From: JAMZMI01 sp963848175
Lineage (GTDB): Bacteria; Bacteroidota; Bacteroidia; Cytophagales; Cyclobacteriaceae
Length of the DNA stretch: 64,000 bases
Direction: 5' to 3'
Assembly (NCBI GenBank): GCA_963848175.1
Contig: CAWKCO010000007.1
Coordinates: 1-64,000, forward strand
In this document: one piece after another, positions 52,826 through 62,994 of the stretch
Layout of the letters: each line of letters begins with the position of its first letter
Numbering within the stretch: position 1 is the first letter of the stretch
Notes under the pieces: generated by a model
Database searches by the model: none
What the model was told of the DNA's origin: nothing
The model's input: the letters and a program-made list of their open reading frames with translations, nothing else
Translations under genes and position numbers: made by a program

Positions 52826-54752
52826 TTAACCAAGTGGAATCAATTCTGGATCCCATTGACTTTGATGAGCATGTTTCTCTAGATGTTTTTTGAAACCAAT
52901 AGTAATATCAAAATCATCTACAGGGTAGTCTACTCGTATCATGATTTCATTTTGCGCAGTTACGTTGATTTCCGAGTTGTGAGTCATTGGCCAGCTACGA
53001 CGAACTTGATCACTTGTGTAAATCAATTTTTTATTGTGCCATACTCTTACATAGCCATTTGCTCCAATACATAGCCATTTTTTATCTTTCGCAGATCCTT
53101 CAAATCGTGTGAGAAAGTAAAGTGTACGCTCACCTCTTCCGTAGAAATAATCTGACGGCTTGATGAGGTGGTTCGTTGGGAAAATTCTCTTTGTTTCGAA
53201 TGGAAGTGTTTCTCTGTGTCCATTAAATAAGACTGTCAACGGTACTCCAGTCAAGAAAGTCCTTTTCACGATCCACTTTGTCATGGTTCATGTAGGCAGC
53301 AGATGGCATAGAGGCCAGGCCATGATCGGGATACTTTTTGTTCATAGGAACTAAAGCCTGATCATCCGAAATGAACGGGCCAGCCATGATCCAACTTCCG
53401 TAGAATGGTATCCCTTTCTCGAAACTGTCTGTTTTTCCATTTACAGTTACTTCTACCGTATATGGGAAATTCTTTTCAGCGTATTTTTTGTTTCGAATTT
53501 CTTCGAGCTTGTCGCTATTCCAGCTGAGGGTCACCTCTTGTTGAGAGTGCTCGCCTTTAGTAGCTCCTATTTTCACCGCTTTAATCGTGTCAAAGCAAGG
53601 AGATTTAATCGTGATTTCTGCCGAGATATTTCCTGTGATAGCTTCCAGATCAAGAGTAAGTATTCCACTTTCTCCTGATTCCACATTAGGAAATGTGTCT
53701 ATCAGAGAAAGAAGGTGATAGTCTTGCTTGCTGGTTTCAAACCTTTTGATGTCCGCAGCTTCGGTTACTTGTGTGTCTCCATAATAATCCACGAAGTTCA
53801 AACCTATTTTGCAAGTCTCTTCAGTTAGTTGATCCACTTTTAGTGGAATATCAATACCTGTAATTTCTGGACTTACCATTAGGCTGTTGCCAATGCGGTC
53901 TTTCCAAATTTGAGGAATAGCATCAAATCCTTTGATGATACCTATGAGTGCTGCTGCCGTTGCAATAATACAATCACTGTCGTGACCGTAGTTGATGCTT
54001 TTTAGAATGTCATCAAATGATTCTCCGTATGCGAGTAAGGAAAGGATTGTTAAGCCAACGTTTAACGGCGCAGAAGTGAAATCAGCATCTCCGTATTTAG
54101 ATTTGATTTTATGTTTTGTAGTATCCTCGCCTAAGGTGCTATGCCATTTGCATACGTCTTTGTATAGGGTGCTAAAAGTTTCGCCTCCAGTTGTATGGTG
54201 AAACGCCTGATCCATGATTTTCTGAATATCACTTTCAAAGAAGGCAATCGCCGCACATGCAGAGAAAAACATTTCAGCATCTACTGAGAAATCAGTGTGA
54301 TCTACTGTGCTATCCATTTTAGCATAAGCTGCCGCTGCTGCTGGACTACCAGGGCAAAGCATGCCCCAGATTTCACTCCTGATAGGTGAGCCCATGCACT
54401 CATTCCAATTGATATTGTTCTGGATTCCTGTGTCAGGGTTATCCAGTCCTTTGTGCATGTTGAGTGTTGCTATACCGTATTCATTCCAAGGAAAATCAAC
54501 ATGTGTTTTCCAATGATGAGTGTAGTCATTGCCTCTAAGTGTAGGTCCTTTCTTTTTGGCCATATCTAGCCAAAGTATTTGAAGGTCTAAGTCATCATTG
54601 GGAAAGTTGTTTTCAAAGAGTTTGTCATCAATTAATATGTCATTAAAAGTTTTGTAACCCTCTATTGGTGCTCCAAGAATTCCTCCCGCGCACTTACCTA
54701 TCCAGCCGCCTCTTACCTTATTGAGATATTCCGAAAACGTAATCTTATTCAT
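52826..54752 (-). CDS. ADP-ribosylglycohydrolase family protein (one frameshift)
   Basis: About 640 residues once a T is removed from TTT at about 53227, joining STVDSLI to NGHRETLPFETKRIFP. The N-terminal 290 residues are an ADP-ribosylglycohydrolase fold: GGWIGKCAGGILGAPIEGY, NDDLDLQILWLDM (metal ligands), VDHTDFSVDAEMFFSACAA, and GHDSDCIIATAAALIG (second metal site). The C-terminal half (about 350-640) is beta-rich, probably a carbohydrate- or substrate-facing extension. There is no signal peptide, so cytosolic. Divergent from the second SusCD operon, which suggests a role in releasing ribose or a nucleobase from imported compounds. Confidence 0.87.
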
Positions 54753-55105
54753 ATTATATAAGTCAATTAAATCGAACCTCTATGTTCCTTAAAATGCTGC
54801 ATATTATTCTTTTGATTTTTAATAAAAGATAAAGTTGAACCATGCAAAAGGACAGTGATGAAAGCAGTCTTTGACTGAACTTTTTTGTGCCTATTATCTC
54901 GCCCTTTTTCTATCTACACCCATCCCTTTCAAAGCCTTTTTCTGTGTGTCTGATTCATTCTGATTTCTAAATTGAAAGCTAAAGTATTTGGAATATGACA
55001 AAGTTGGTGACCGAATTAGAGTGTGAAATGGCAGATGTTTAATCGATCATTCTTAATATTTCAGTATTAAAATTTCAACAATCTAAAAACAACTTAAACA
55101 CAATT
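54753..55105. other. Divergent promoter region of the second SusCD locus
   Basis: About 350 AT-rich bases between ADP-ribosylglycohydrolase and susC genes. No ORF. I found no copy of the 21-bp element seen in the cyanophycin locus, so this locus is under different control. Confidence 0.45.
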
Positions 55106-58100
55106 ATGCTTATGAAAAGACTAGTATCTTTTGCATGCGCCTTGTTGGTTGGAGCGACGTTCATGGTAACGGACGCACAAGCACAAGACAGAACCATCCG
55201 GGGGAAAGTGTCGGATGAAGGTGGCGAGGCATTGCCTGGAGCCACGGTGGTAGTTCAAGGAACTTCCAATGGTACAGTGACCGATTTGAATGGAGAGTAC
55301 AGCATTGCTGTTGGAGGAGATGCCACTTCATTGGTATTCTCATTTGTAGGTTACAAAAATCAAGTAGTAGCTGTAGGCTCTAGATCTGTTGTAGACGTTT
55401 CATTAGCCCTTGATATTTCTCAACTTGGAGAAGTAGTAGTAGTAGGTTACGGAACTTTAGAAAAAGGAAACGTAACGGGTGCGGTAACTACAGTAGATGC
55501 AAAATCAATCTCTAAAATTCCAGTTCCAAGTTTTGACCAAGCAGTACAAGGTCAGATCGCTGGTGTAAACATTCAATCTGCAAGTGGACAACCTGGAGCT
55601 GATGTATCTATCAGAATTAGAGGTCAGAATAGTATCAATCTTTCTAGTCAGCCGCTCTATGTTGTTGGATGGAATGATTATTCCTGATGGTGGTGCGTGG
55701 TGTTGTAGGTCAATCAAGAGGTCAGGCATCTCCAAACATCATGTCTACTTTGAATCCTAATGACATTGAGTCGGTGACTGTCTTGAAAGATGCTTCTGCG
55801 GCTTCTATATATGGTGCTCAGGCGGCAAACGGTGTTATACTGATTACGACTAAGCAAGGGACAGCAGGTGAGACAAAAATCAACTTTAATACTTTTTATG
55901 GTGTTCAAAGCCTGCCTCGTAAGATTGATATGGCTAACAGATCAGTCTATCAAACATTGACAGAGTCGGCAGGTATTAATATTGCTACAAGTAGTCTGTC
56001 TGATGCTGCAAGTGGAGGGATTGATACTGACTGGCAAGATGAATTATTCGTTAGTGGCACAGATGCTAGTCTATCTAGTCAGGATCTGTCTATCTCTGGT
56101 GGTAGTGAAAATATGAAATACTACTTATCTTTCAACCATTACAATGAAGAAGGGATTGTTAGAAACACTGGTTTAGAAAGATTTGGTATGCGTGCCAATG
56201 TAGAGGGGAAAAAAGGAAATGCCACCATCGGTAATAATTTATATGTGTCAAGCACTGGCTCAGATATGATGGCGAATTTTGATGCCACTCCTATTGATCT
56301 AGCATTGAGAATGCCTCCACATGTAGCGGTACGTTCTAATAAAATTACTGATATTGGTGGTTTTGCAGGTACTACAGATTTGGATCCTGTACTAAGTCCC
56401 ATCGGAGTTCAAGAGCTCAATTCAAATAGAAATGAAAGGACTAGAATTGTGGGCAATACTTTTCTCAATTATGAAATAATCAAAGGCTTGGATTATCGCA
56501 TTAATTTGGGTTATGATCAAACAAATGGTTACACACGTTTCTTTAATCCTAACTGGGTTAGTAGTACAGCGTCTAATGCGCAAAGGTTAGAAGAGTTTCG
56601 AGCAGATAATCTTGCTACTTTATTTTCTAACACTTTGGGGTATAGCAAAAAATGGGGTAAAAACAATCTTAATTTGATTATTGGTTCTGCTCAGCAAAAG
56701 AGTACAAACAAGAATGTTGGTGCTGGTGTTAACCTAGCTAACAGTGAGATCCAAGTAGTAAGTGGATTCAATGAGATACTTAACGTTGAAGGTACTGCTT
56801 CTGTGCAAACAATTTCTTCTTTCTTTGCAAGAGCTAACTATACCTTTAATGACAAATATGTAGCTCAGGTAATAGTAAGACGTGATGGTATCTCTAATTT
56901 TAATCCTGACTATCGATGGGGAACTTTCCCTGCAGTAGCTCTCAAGTGGAGAGTAATCGAAGAAGGTTTCATGAAAGATCAATCATTATTTAGTGATCTT
57001 ACTGTTAGAGGTAGTTATGGTATCGTAGGTAACGCGAGAGTTGATAATTACGCTGTTCAAAGAACGTTGAACCAAAGAGCTAGATACGTTTGGGATGGTG
57101 AAATTGTCACTGGCGGTGCGCTAAACTTAAACTTGGTATCAGAAGATTTGAAGTGGGAAACCGTAACTGAGCTGGATTTAGGGATAGATTTTGGTTTATT
57201 TAATAATAAATTATTGTTCTCTATTGATTATTTTGATAAAACAACTTCAAATGTAATTCTGGTAGGAAATTTTCAGAAAACTTCTGGCTTCCAGCAAATC
57301 ACTGGTAACTTTGGTGAAATTCGTAATAACGGTTTAGATATTTCAGGTTTGTACAGAGCCAAAGTAGGGGATTTGAATTTGACATTGAATGCAAATTTGG
57401 GTACAGTAAACAGTGAAGTGAAGAAGCTTCATTTGGGTAACGACATTCAATCAGATAATTGGGGAGGTATCAATGGAGCCAATCGTGTGATACAGCGTGA
57501 AGGTGAAGAGCCTAACTCCTTTTATGGTTATCAATTTCTAGGAATTCATCAAACAGACTTTACAGATGCTACTGGAAAAGTGACTCAGGCTGGATCCGTA
57601 AAATTTGCTGATATTAATGGAGATAATATTATCAACGACAAAGATTATGTGATAATCGGTAATTCCATACCGAATCTAACATTTGGTTTTGGTCTGAATG
57701 CTGAGTTTAAGGGGTTCGATTTTTCTGCTAGCTTTTATGGTGTAAGCGGCAATGAAATTTATTCCACTCCAAAATTTGCTCAACTTGGATTCTACCGAAA
57801 CTATAATGTAGGTACGCTCGCGAAAGATGCATGGACTACTGAAAACCCAAGTAATACAGTTCAAAAAGCTAGCTCGGAGGATACGCAAATTTCTTCTCGT
57901 TGGGTAGAAGATGGTTCTTTCTTAAGACTAAATAATGCCCAATTAGGTTACACTTTACCTTCTTCTGTAGGTGGCACGGCTTTTAGTAGCTTGAGACTTT
58001 ATGTAAGTGGAAGAAATTTGTTTGTGATCTCTAATTACAACAAGTGGGGGTATGACCCGGAAGTTGGAAATAAAGGAATTGACAATATCGTTTATCCAAG

Positions 58101-58140
58101 ATCGAGAGCATTTTTGGTCGGACTTAATGTATCATTTTAA
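55106..58140 (+). CDS. susC: SusC/RagA family TonB-linked transporter, second locus (frameshifted near 55680)
   Basis: Signal peptide (cleaved near AQAQD), carboxypeptidase-like domain (IRGKVSDEGGEALPGATVVVQGTSNGTVTDLNGEY), plug with LGEVVVVGYGTLEKG, then a double break at 55665-55700: PLYVV is followed in other frames by MIIPDGG and GQASPNIMSTLNPNDIESVTVLKDASAASIYGAQAANGVILITTK. The barrel continues intact to a terminal Phe (VGLNVSF). About 1010 residues. Start given at 55106; the ATG at 55112 (MKRLVS) is equally good. Partner of the SusD that follows after 12 bp. Confidence 0.92.
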
Positions 58141-58152
58141 TCAACTAAGCAG

Positions 58153-59712
58153 ATGAAAAAAATATTAATAATTACGCTTGCTGCGGGAGTACTTGTAGGT
58201 ATTTACGCATGCAACGACTTTTTGACGGAGGAAAATCCGAATCAACCAGTATCTAAATCTTTTCTGGTTGATGATAATACTGCTCTTCAAACTTTGAATT
58301 CAGTTTACTCTACGCTTCAAACCAGAGGGTTTTATAAAAGACAGTATTATCCAGTTGAATTTATGTCTGGTGATTGGATTCCAACAAGTGGAGCCAATAC
58401 TCAATGGCATGATTTATATCTTCTCAAATTTGAAGCTACAAACCCAGAGCTTGTACAAACACTATGGGACGAGGCATATAAGGGTATCGGGAGAGCTTTA
58501 TTCGTTGATAAAGAAGTGTCAGCTATGCCAGTCTCACTGTTCCAAGATGCTACTTTGCAGCAGAGAATTTTAGCAGAAGAATAAGTTTTTAAGGGGTGTA
58601 TTTTATTTTCACTTAGTAACTGTTTACGGAGAGGTGCCTATCATTAAGGACATCCTAAAAGGAACTAATGATCCAAATATTAACCCTGAAAAGGCAACTG
58701 TAGAAGAGGTTTGGAAGGTTATCGAGCAAGATTTTGCGGATGCAGCTGCTGCTCTACCAAAGTTTGAAGTTTATGATGGAAAGCCTGGTTATGAGAAAGG
58801 AAGAGCATCAAAAGGCGCGGCTCAAGCATATTTGGGTAAGTCACTACTTTATCAATCAAAGTGGTCTGAAGCGGCTAAAGTATTTGCCGATCTTGTAAAT
58901 AAGCCAGAGATTTATGGTGCTTATGGTTTGATGCCAAGCTTTGAAGATAACTTTCAGCCAACTACCGAGCTTAACATGGAATCTCTGTTTGAGGTTCAAT
59001 TTCAAGGTGGAGTTGGTAATGTATGGGCTGGTGATGACGGTGGAGCTGAAACAGAAAGTAACTATTTTAGCACTGAGTTTCATCCATATAACTTTGCTAA
59101 CTGCTATGTAAGTGATGAATGTAATAAGTTCTTTGACGATAACATGACAGGATCTGACGTGAGAAGGGTTCAGACGATCGCTCGTGAAGGAGATACTTGG
59201 GATGGTGTTACAGTTTCTGTTAAGAATCTGTTTAAACTTAGATCTATCCGTGAGGATATTCAGGCTATCGGTTTTAAAAACAATGATACCACTGGTGTGC
59301 GTAAAAATAATACTGGCGATAAAATTGGCGATACTCAAGCATTGCAACGCGCAAATAACTGGAGAGTGATTAGGTTTTCGGATGTAATCATGATGTATGC
59401 TGAGGCGCTTAACGAAAGTGGACAGACGCCAGCTGCTTATACTGAAATAGCGAAAGTTAGAGCTCGTGCAGGAGCTGCACCTTTGCTTTCTGGTGATCAG
59501 GCTACCTGTAGAGCGGCAATCAAAACTGAAAGAAGACTTGAATTCACATTTGAGTGCTTAAGATGGTTTGATGTTATGCGATGGGGTGAAGGTGCTACCA
59601 CATTTGCAGATAGAGGATATACTGATGCGAATAATAGATATCTTCCAATACCACAGAGTGAAAAATTATTGAATCCAAATCTTTCAGAGAATAATTTCTA
59701 TTATGCATTACA
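58153..59712 (+). CDS. susD: SusD/RagB family lipoprotein, second locus (frameshifted)
   Basis: First part 58153-58584 with lipobox GIYAC (Cys20), VYSTLQTRGFYKRQYYPVE and YKGIGRALFVD. After a shift at about 58580 the second frame has FLVTVYGEVPIIKDILKGTNDPN, GAAQAYLGKSLLYQSKWSEAAKVF, VIRFSDVIMMYAEALNESGQTP, TERRLEFTFECLRWFDVMRWGE and RYLPIPQSEKLLNPNLSENN. As read, the frame goes on through the strong terminator at 59714 to 59818, which is not credible. The true stop is probably lost to another indel at about 59690-59710. About 510 residues. Confidence 0.87.
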
Positions 59713-59713
59713 C

Positions 59714-59744
59714 AAAAGGGGAAGCCATTGGCTTCCCCTTTTTT
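59714..59744 (+). terminator. Strong Rho-independent terminator after susD
   Basis: Thirteen-base-pair perfect stem AAAAGGGGAAGCC / GGCTTCCCCTTTT with a 3-base loop and a U run. It shows that the susCD transcript ends here. Confidence 0.9.
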
Positions 59745-60078
59745 ATTGCCTAATTCGTGAATCACTTTTGTCTCTAAATCTTACTTATAAAATAAGGGTT
59801 AGAGTGAGTATAGATTAATTATTTTAACCATTGAGCTAATTCTATAATTAATGATTTGAAATCAGGCTTTTGAGCGAAATGTAAATTATTCACCGATTTC
59901 TTGATGATATTTTTTAATATTGAGGCCGAACCGTGGTTGGGGGTAGATTAGCTGATGAGAGCGGTATCTTGGTGAGCTTAACATCCAATTAGTCAGCCAT
60001 GTTTGTAAGTCATAGTAAATTGAGATAATTAAATACACGATTATTTCAATTGCTGTTAAGATAATTACATCCCGAAAT

Positions 60079-61164
60079 ATGAAAGTAGCACTATTTACCT
60101 GGGCATTTATTCAAAGTTTTCTTATTGGAATATTGCTCATTTTAAATAATACGAATAGAGCGAACAAATATCTTTCTGCCTTTTTCATTGTAGTAGGATT
60201 TAAAGTGCTTGGTCAGTATCTGATGAGGATGACGTCCATCAGGTTCGTGATTCCAGAGATCATTTTTTTTGCTGACTTTGTCGATTTGTTTGAGCCTGTG
60301 TTGGTGTTATTCTACATTAGACTCTTGTTCGACTTGCCAGTAGAAAAGAAAGATTATGTGAATTTCTTGCCAGGTGTACTGTTGATTGCTTTTGCAGTGA
60401 TTTATGTGATGTACCTAGGAGATAGAGATCAAGTTTTTTTGGGATACATTAGCTCTATCTCTCATAGAAGCGTACTAGCGGCAATTTTCGTTTGGAAGTG
60501 TTTCGTGTTATTCCAAATGCACTTTTTAATCTACGGAAAAAACAAAGTGGCAATTCAGGCTAAACAGAAGAAATCACTACTGTGGCCTAAATTGTTAGCG
60601 GTTTTTACGCTAATGTCGACTTTGGTTACCTTAGGAAATTTAGTGTATCATTTCTTTGAGAACCCAGAATTTCATATGGAGTCAGTAAGAATGCTGCTAG
60701 AGTATAATTACATTATTTTTAATGGTAGCTTGGTGCTTGCCACAGGTTATTTCTTTCTTGAAGACCCAAAACTTTTCAAAGGAATCGTATTGGCTAAACC
60801 TCAGACCACAGAAGAATTCCCAGGAGGAGATTTCTATTTTAAAAAGTTGAAAAAGCTTCTGGAAGAAGATAAAATACATCTTGATAGTGAGTTGACGGAG
60901 CATAATTTTGCTGAAGCTCTATCTATTCAGCCCTATTTATTGTCGAAATTGGTCAATCAGTATTTAGGCAAATCCTTTAGTGAATTGATTAATGAATATC
61001 GAATCAATGCTGCGAAGGATATTCTGTCCACAGCTAAGGGGCGAGAAATGACGATCTACGCCGTGGCACTTGAAAGTGGATTTCGCTCCGAATCCGTCTT
61101 TTATGTGAACTTCAAAAAAATCACAGGCATGACGCCCACTCAGTACAAGAAGAACGCTAAGTAA
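60079..61164 (+). CDS. Membrane-anchored AraC-family regulator
   Basis: A protein of 361 residues. The N-terminal 235 residues have six or seven hydrophobic segments (for example ALFTWAFIQSFLIGILLIL, YVNFLPGVLLIAFAVIYVMYL, GSLVLATGYFFL). The C-terminal 100 residues are an AraC HTH pair (ALSIQPYLLSKLVNQYLGKSFSELINEYRI ... AVALESGFRSESVFYVNFKKITGMTPTQYKK). So it is a DNA-binding protein tied to the inner membrane, sensing through the membrane domain. It sits between susCD and the permease and is the candidate regulator for this locus. Confidence 0.85.
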   Translation: MKVALFTWAFIQSFLIGILLILNNTNRANKYLSAFFIVVGFKVLGQYLMRMTSIRFVIPEIIFFADFVDLFEPVLVLFYIRLLFDLPVEKKDYVNFLPGVLLIAFAVIYVMYLGDRDQVFLGYISSISHRSVLAAIFVWKCFVLFQMHFLIYGKNKVAIQAKQKKSLLWPKLLAVFTLMSTLVTLGNLVYHFFENPEFHMESVRMLLEYNYIIFNGSLVLATGYFFLEDPKLFKGIVLAKPQTTEEFPGGDFYFKKLKKLLEEDKIHLDSELTEHNFAEALSIQPYLLSKLVNQYLGKSFSELINEYRINAAKDILSTAKGREMTIYAVALESGFRSESVFYVNFKKITGMTPTQYKKNAK

Positions 61165-61395
61165 GCTCACTTTTTTGTTGATCGAGTTGGATTCTCAAAG
61201 ACTCTGTATTACCGAATCCTATCTCTGTGGATTTATTATAACCTCATTTTCCTTCGTATTTTCAAATTATAAGTTTTAGGACTGATAGTATCTACATCTT
61301 CACCCTACAATGCCATTGAAATGGGCTAATGAAAATTGCCTATGCACTTAAGGGATCAGGGGATTATTGTAACTACTTGACAATAAATTAAATAT

Positions 61396-62812
61396 ATGGG
61401 AATTAAGAAGTGGCTCAATTTTGAAGAGGCCAAGAATGTTGAGGAGTATGAAAGGGAGCCAGTCCCAAAATCTCAAGTTAAAGAAATTTAAGGATTTTGT
61501 GAGCTTAGTTGCTGGAGAGCATATAGCTGGTACTGAATTCGTAATCGGGCCATTGTTTGTTCTTCATGGAGTCTCTGCAATAGATGTTTTGCTTGGTTTA
61601 TTGATAGGGAATATCTTAGCTACACTGAGTTGGACATTGGTATGTGCACCAACTGCTGTAAAAACACGACTTACCAATTTCTTTCAGCTGGAAAGAATTT
61701 GTGGATTTCGACTGGTATCAGTTTATAATCTAGTCAATGGACTGTGCTATGCGGTTGCTGCAGCTGCAATGATTGGTGTTTCTGCTTCTGCTATAGGTAT
61801 ACTTTTGGATATTGAAGGGCCAGGATTAACGAGCCTTTACCCAAATAGTGTGGAATGGGTCGTGATTATTATAGCCGTAGGATCGGTTATTGCATTTAGT
61901 CGCCACTTTTGGATTTGAAGTTGTGGCGAAATTTTCGTCAATGTTTGCGCCTTGGATGCCATTTGTGTTTTTGGCAGCAGGGTTGGCGGTATTGCCTCAA
62001 TTGGGAGTGACAAGTTTTAGCAATTTTTGGGAAGTGGCGAATGATAAAATATGGACAGGCATTCCTCAGACCAGGTGCTTCAAAGTATACCATGATTCAC
62101 ATTGTCATGTTCTCATGGTTATGTAATAGTCCAGCGCACATTGGCTTGGGTGACATGTCGATCTACAGATACGCTAAGAAAGCGAGCTATGGACTGGCGT
62201 CAGGCTTTGGGATGTTTATAGGTCATGGTATGGCTTGGATCGCTTCTGGTATATTATGCGCGCTTGCGCTAAATATGGGAAATACGGATCCTAACCCAGG
62301 TCAAATTGCCTATTTGGGTGCTGGTATTGCAGGTTTGATTTGTGTTGTTATTGCGGGATGGACTACTGCAAACCCCACCATATACAGAGCAGGCTTGGCT
62401 GTTCAGGCGTTGATACCATCGATGAAAAGGTGGAAGATTACTGTGATAGTGGGAATTGCCGCAACTATTAATGGCTTGTTTTCCTGCCATTGTCTCTAAA
62501 CTTGGTGACTTCTTAGGATGGTATGCATTATTGGCAGGCCCAATAGGTGCTGTAATCGTATTGGATGTGTTTTTATTTCCAAAGCTTGGTCTAATTTCTA
62601 ATTACTCTGAATTCAAAAAATCTTCATTCAGCATTCCGGTGTTTTTGACATGGGTTATCTCCGTAGCAGCTAGTTATGGGATATATGCTTACTACGATAT
62701 GGACTTTTCGTTCTTCGTTGCTGTGCCCGGGTGGATAATGGGTGGAGTGATTTATGTGCTATTGGCATTTATTCAACAAAAATTATTCTCAAGTAAAGTT
62801 AAACCAGTTTGA
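61396..62812 (+). CDS. NCS1-family permease (nucleobase/nucleoside type), several frameshifts
   Basis: Start ATG 61396 (MGIKKWLNFEEAKNVEEYER). Breaks at about 61480, 61905, 62060 and 62480 give five pieces: KKFKDFVSLVAGEHIAGTEFVIGPLFVLHGVSAIDVLLGLLIGN, FGFEVVAKFSSMFAPWMPFVFLAAG, RPGASKYTMIHIVMFSWLCNSPAHIGLGDMSIYRYAKK, then FPAIVSKLGDFLGWYALLAGPIGAVIVLDVFLFPKLGL. About 470 residues with 12 segments. It resembles purine/cytosine permeases of NCS1 type. In this locus, cargo may be a nucleobase or nucleoside freed by the ADP-ribosylglycohydrolase; inferred. The stop overlaps the next start (TGATG). Confidence 0.82.
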
Positions 62813-62994
62813 TGATGAAGAATTTAATGAAAGGAATATCATACATAGGATTAGGTCTAACTGCAATTCCCTGTTTTTTTGTTTTGACAGGAAAGATAGA
62901 TATAGATTTTTATAAGCAATTAATGCTCATTGGTACTGTAATCTGGATGCTAACGGCTCCATTCTGGATTTTTGAAAAAGAGGGAAATGCGTAA
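62812..62994 (+). CDS. Small two-helix membrane protein
   Basis: About 60 residues (start ATG 62812 or 62815, overlapping the permease stop). Two hydrophobic segments, IGLGLTAIPCFFVLT and QLMLIGTVIWMLTAPFWIF. Wedged between permease and glycoside hydrolase with overlaps at both ends, so it is part of the operon, perhaps a permease accessory subunit. Unknown family. Confidence 0.7.
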   Translation: MMKNLMKGISYIGLGLTAIPCFFVLTGKIDIDFYKQLMLIGTVIWMLTAPFWIFEKEGNA

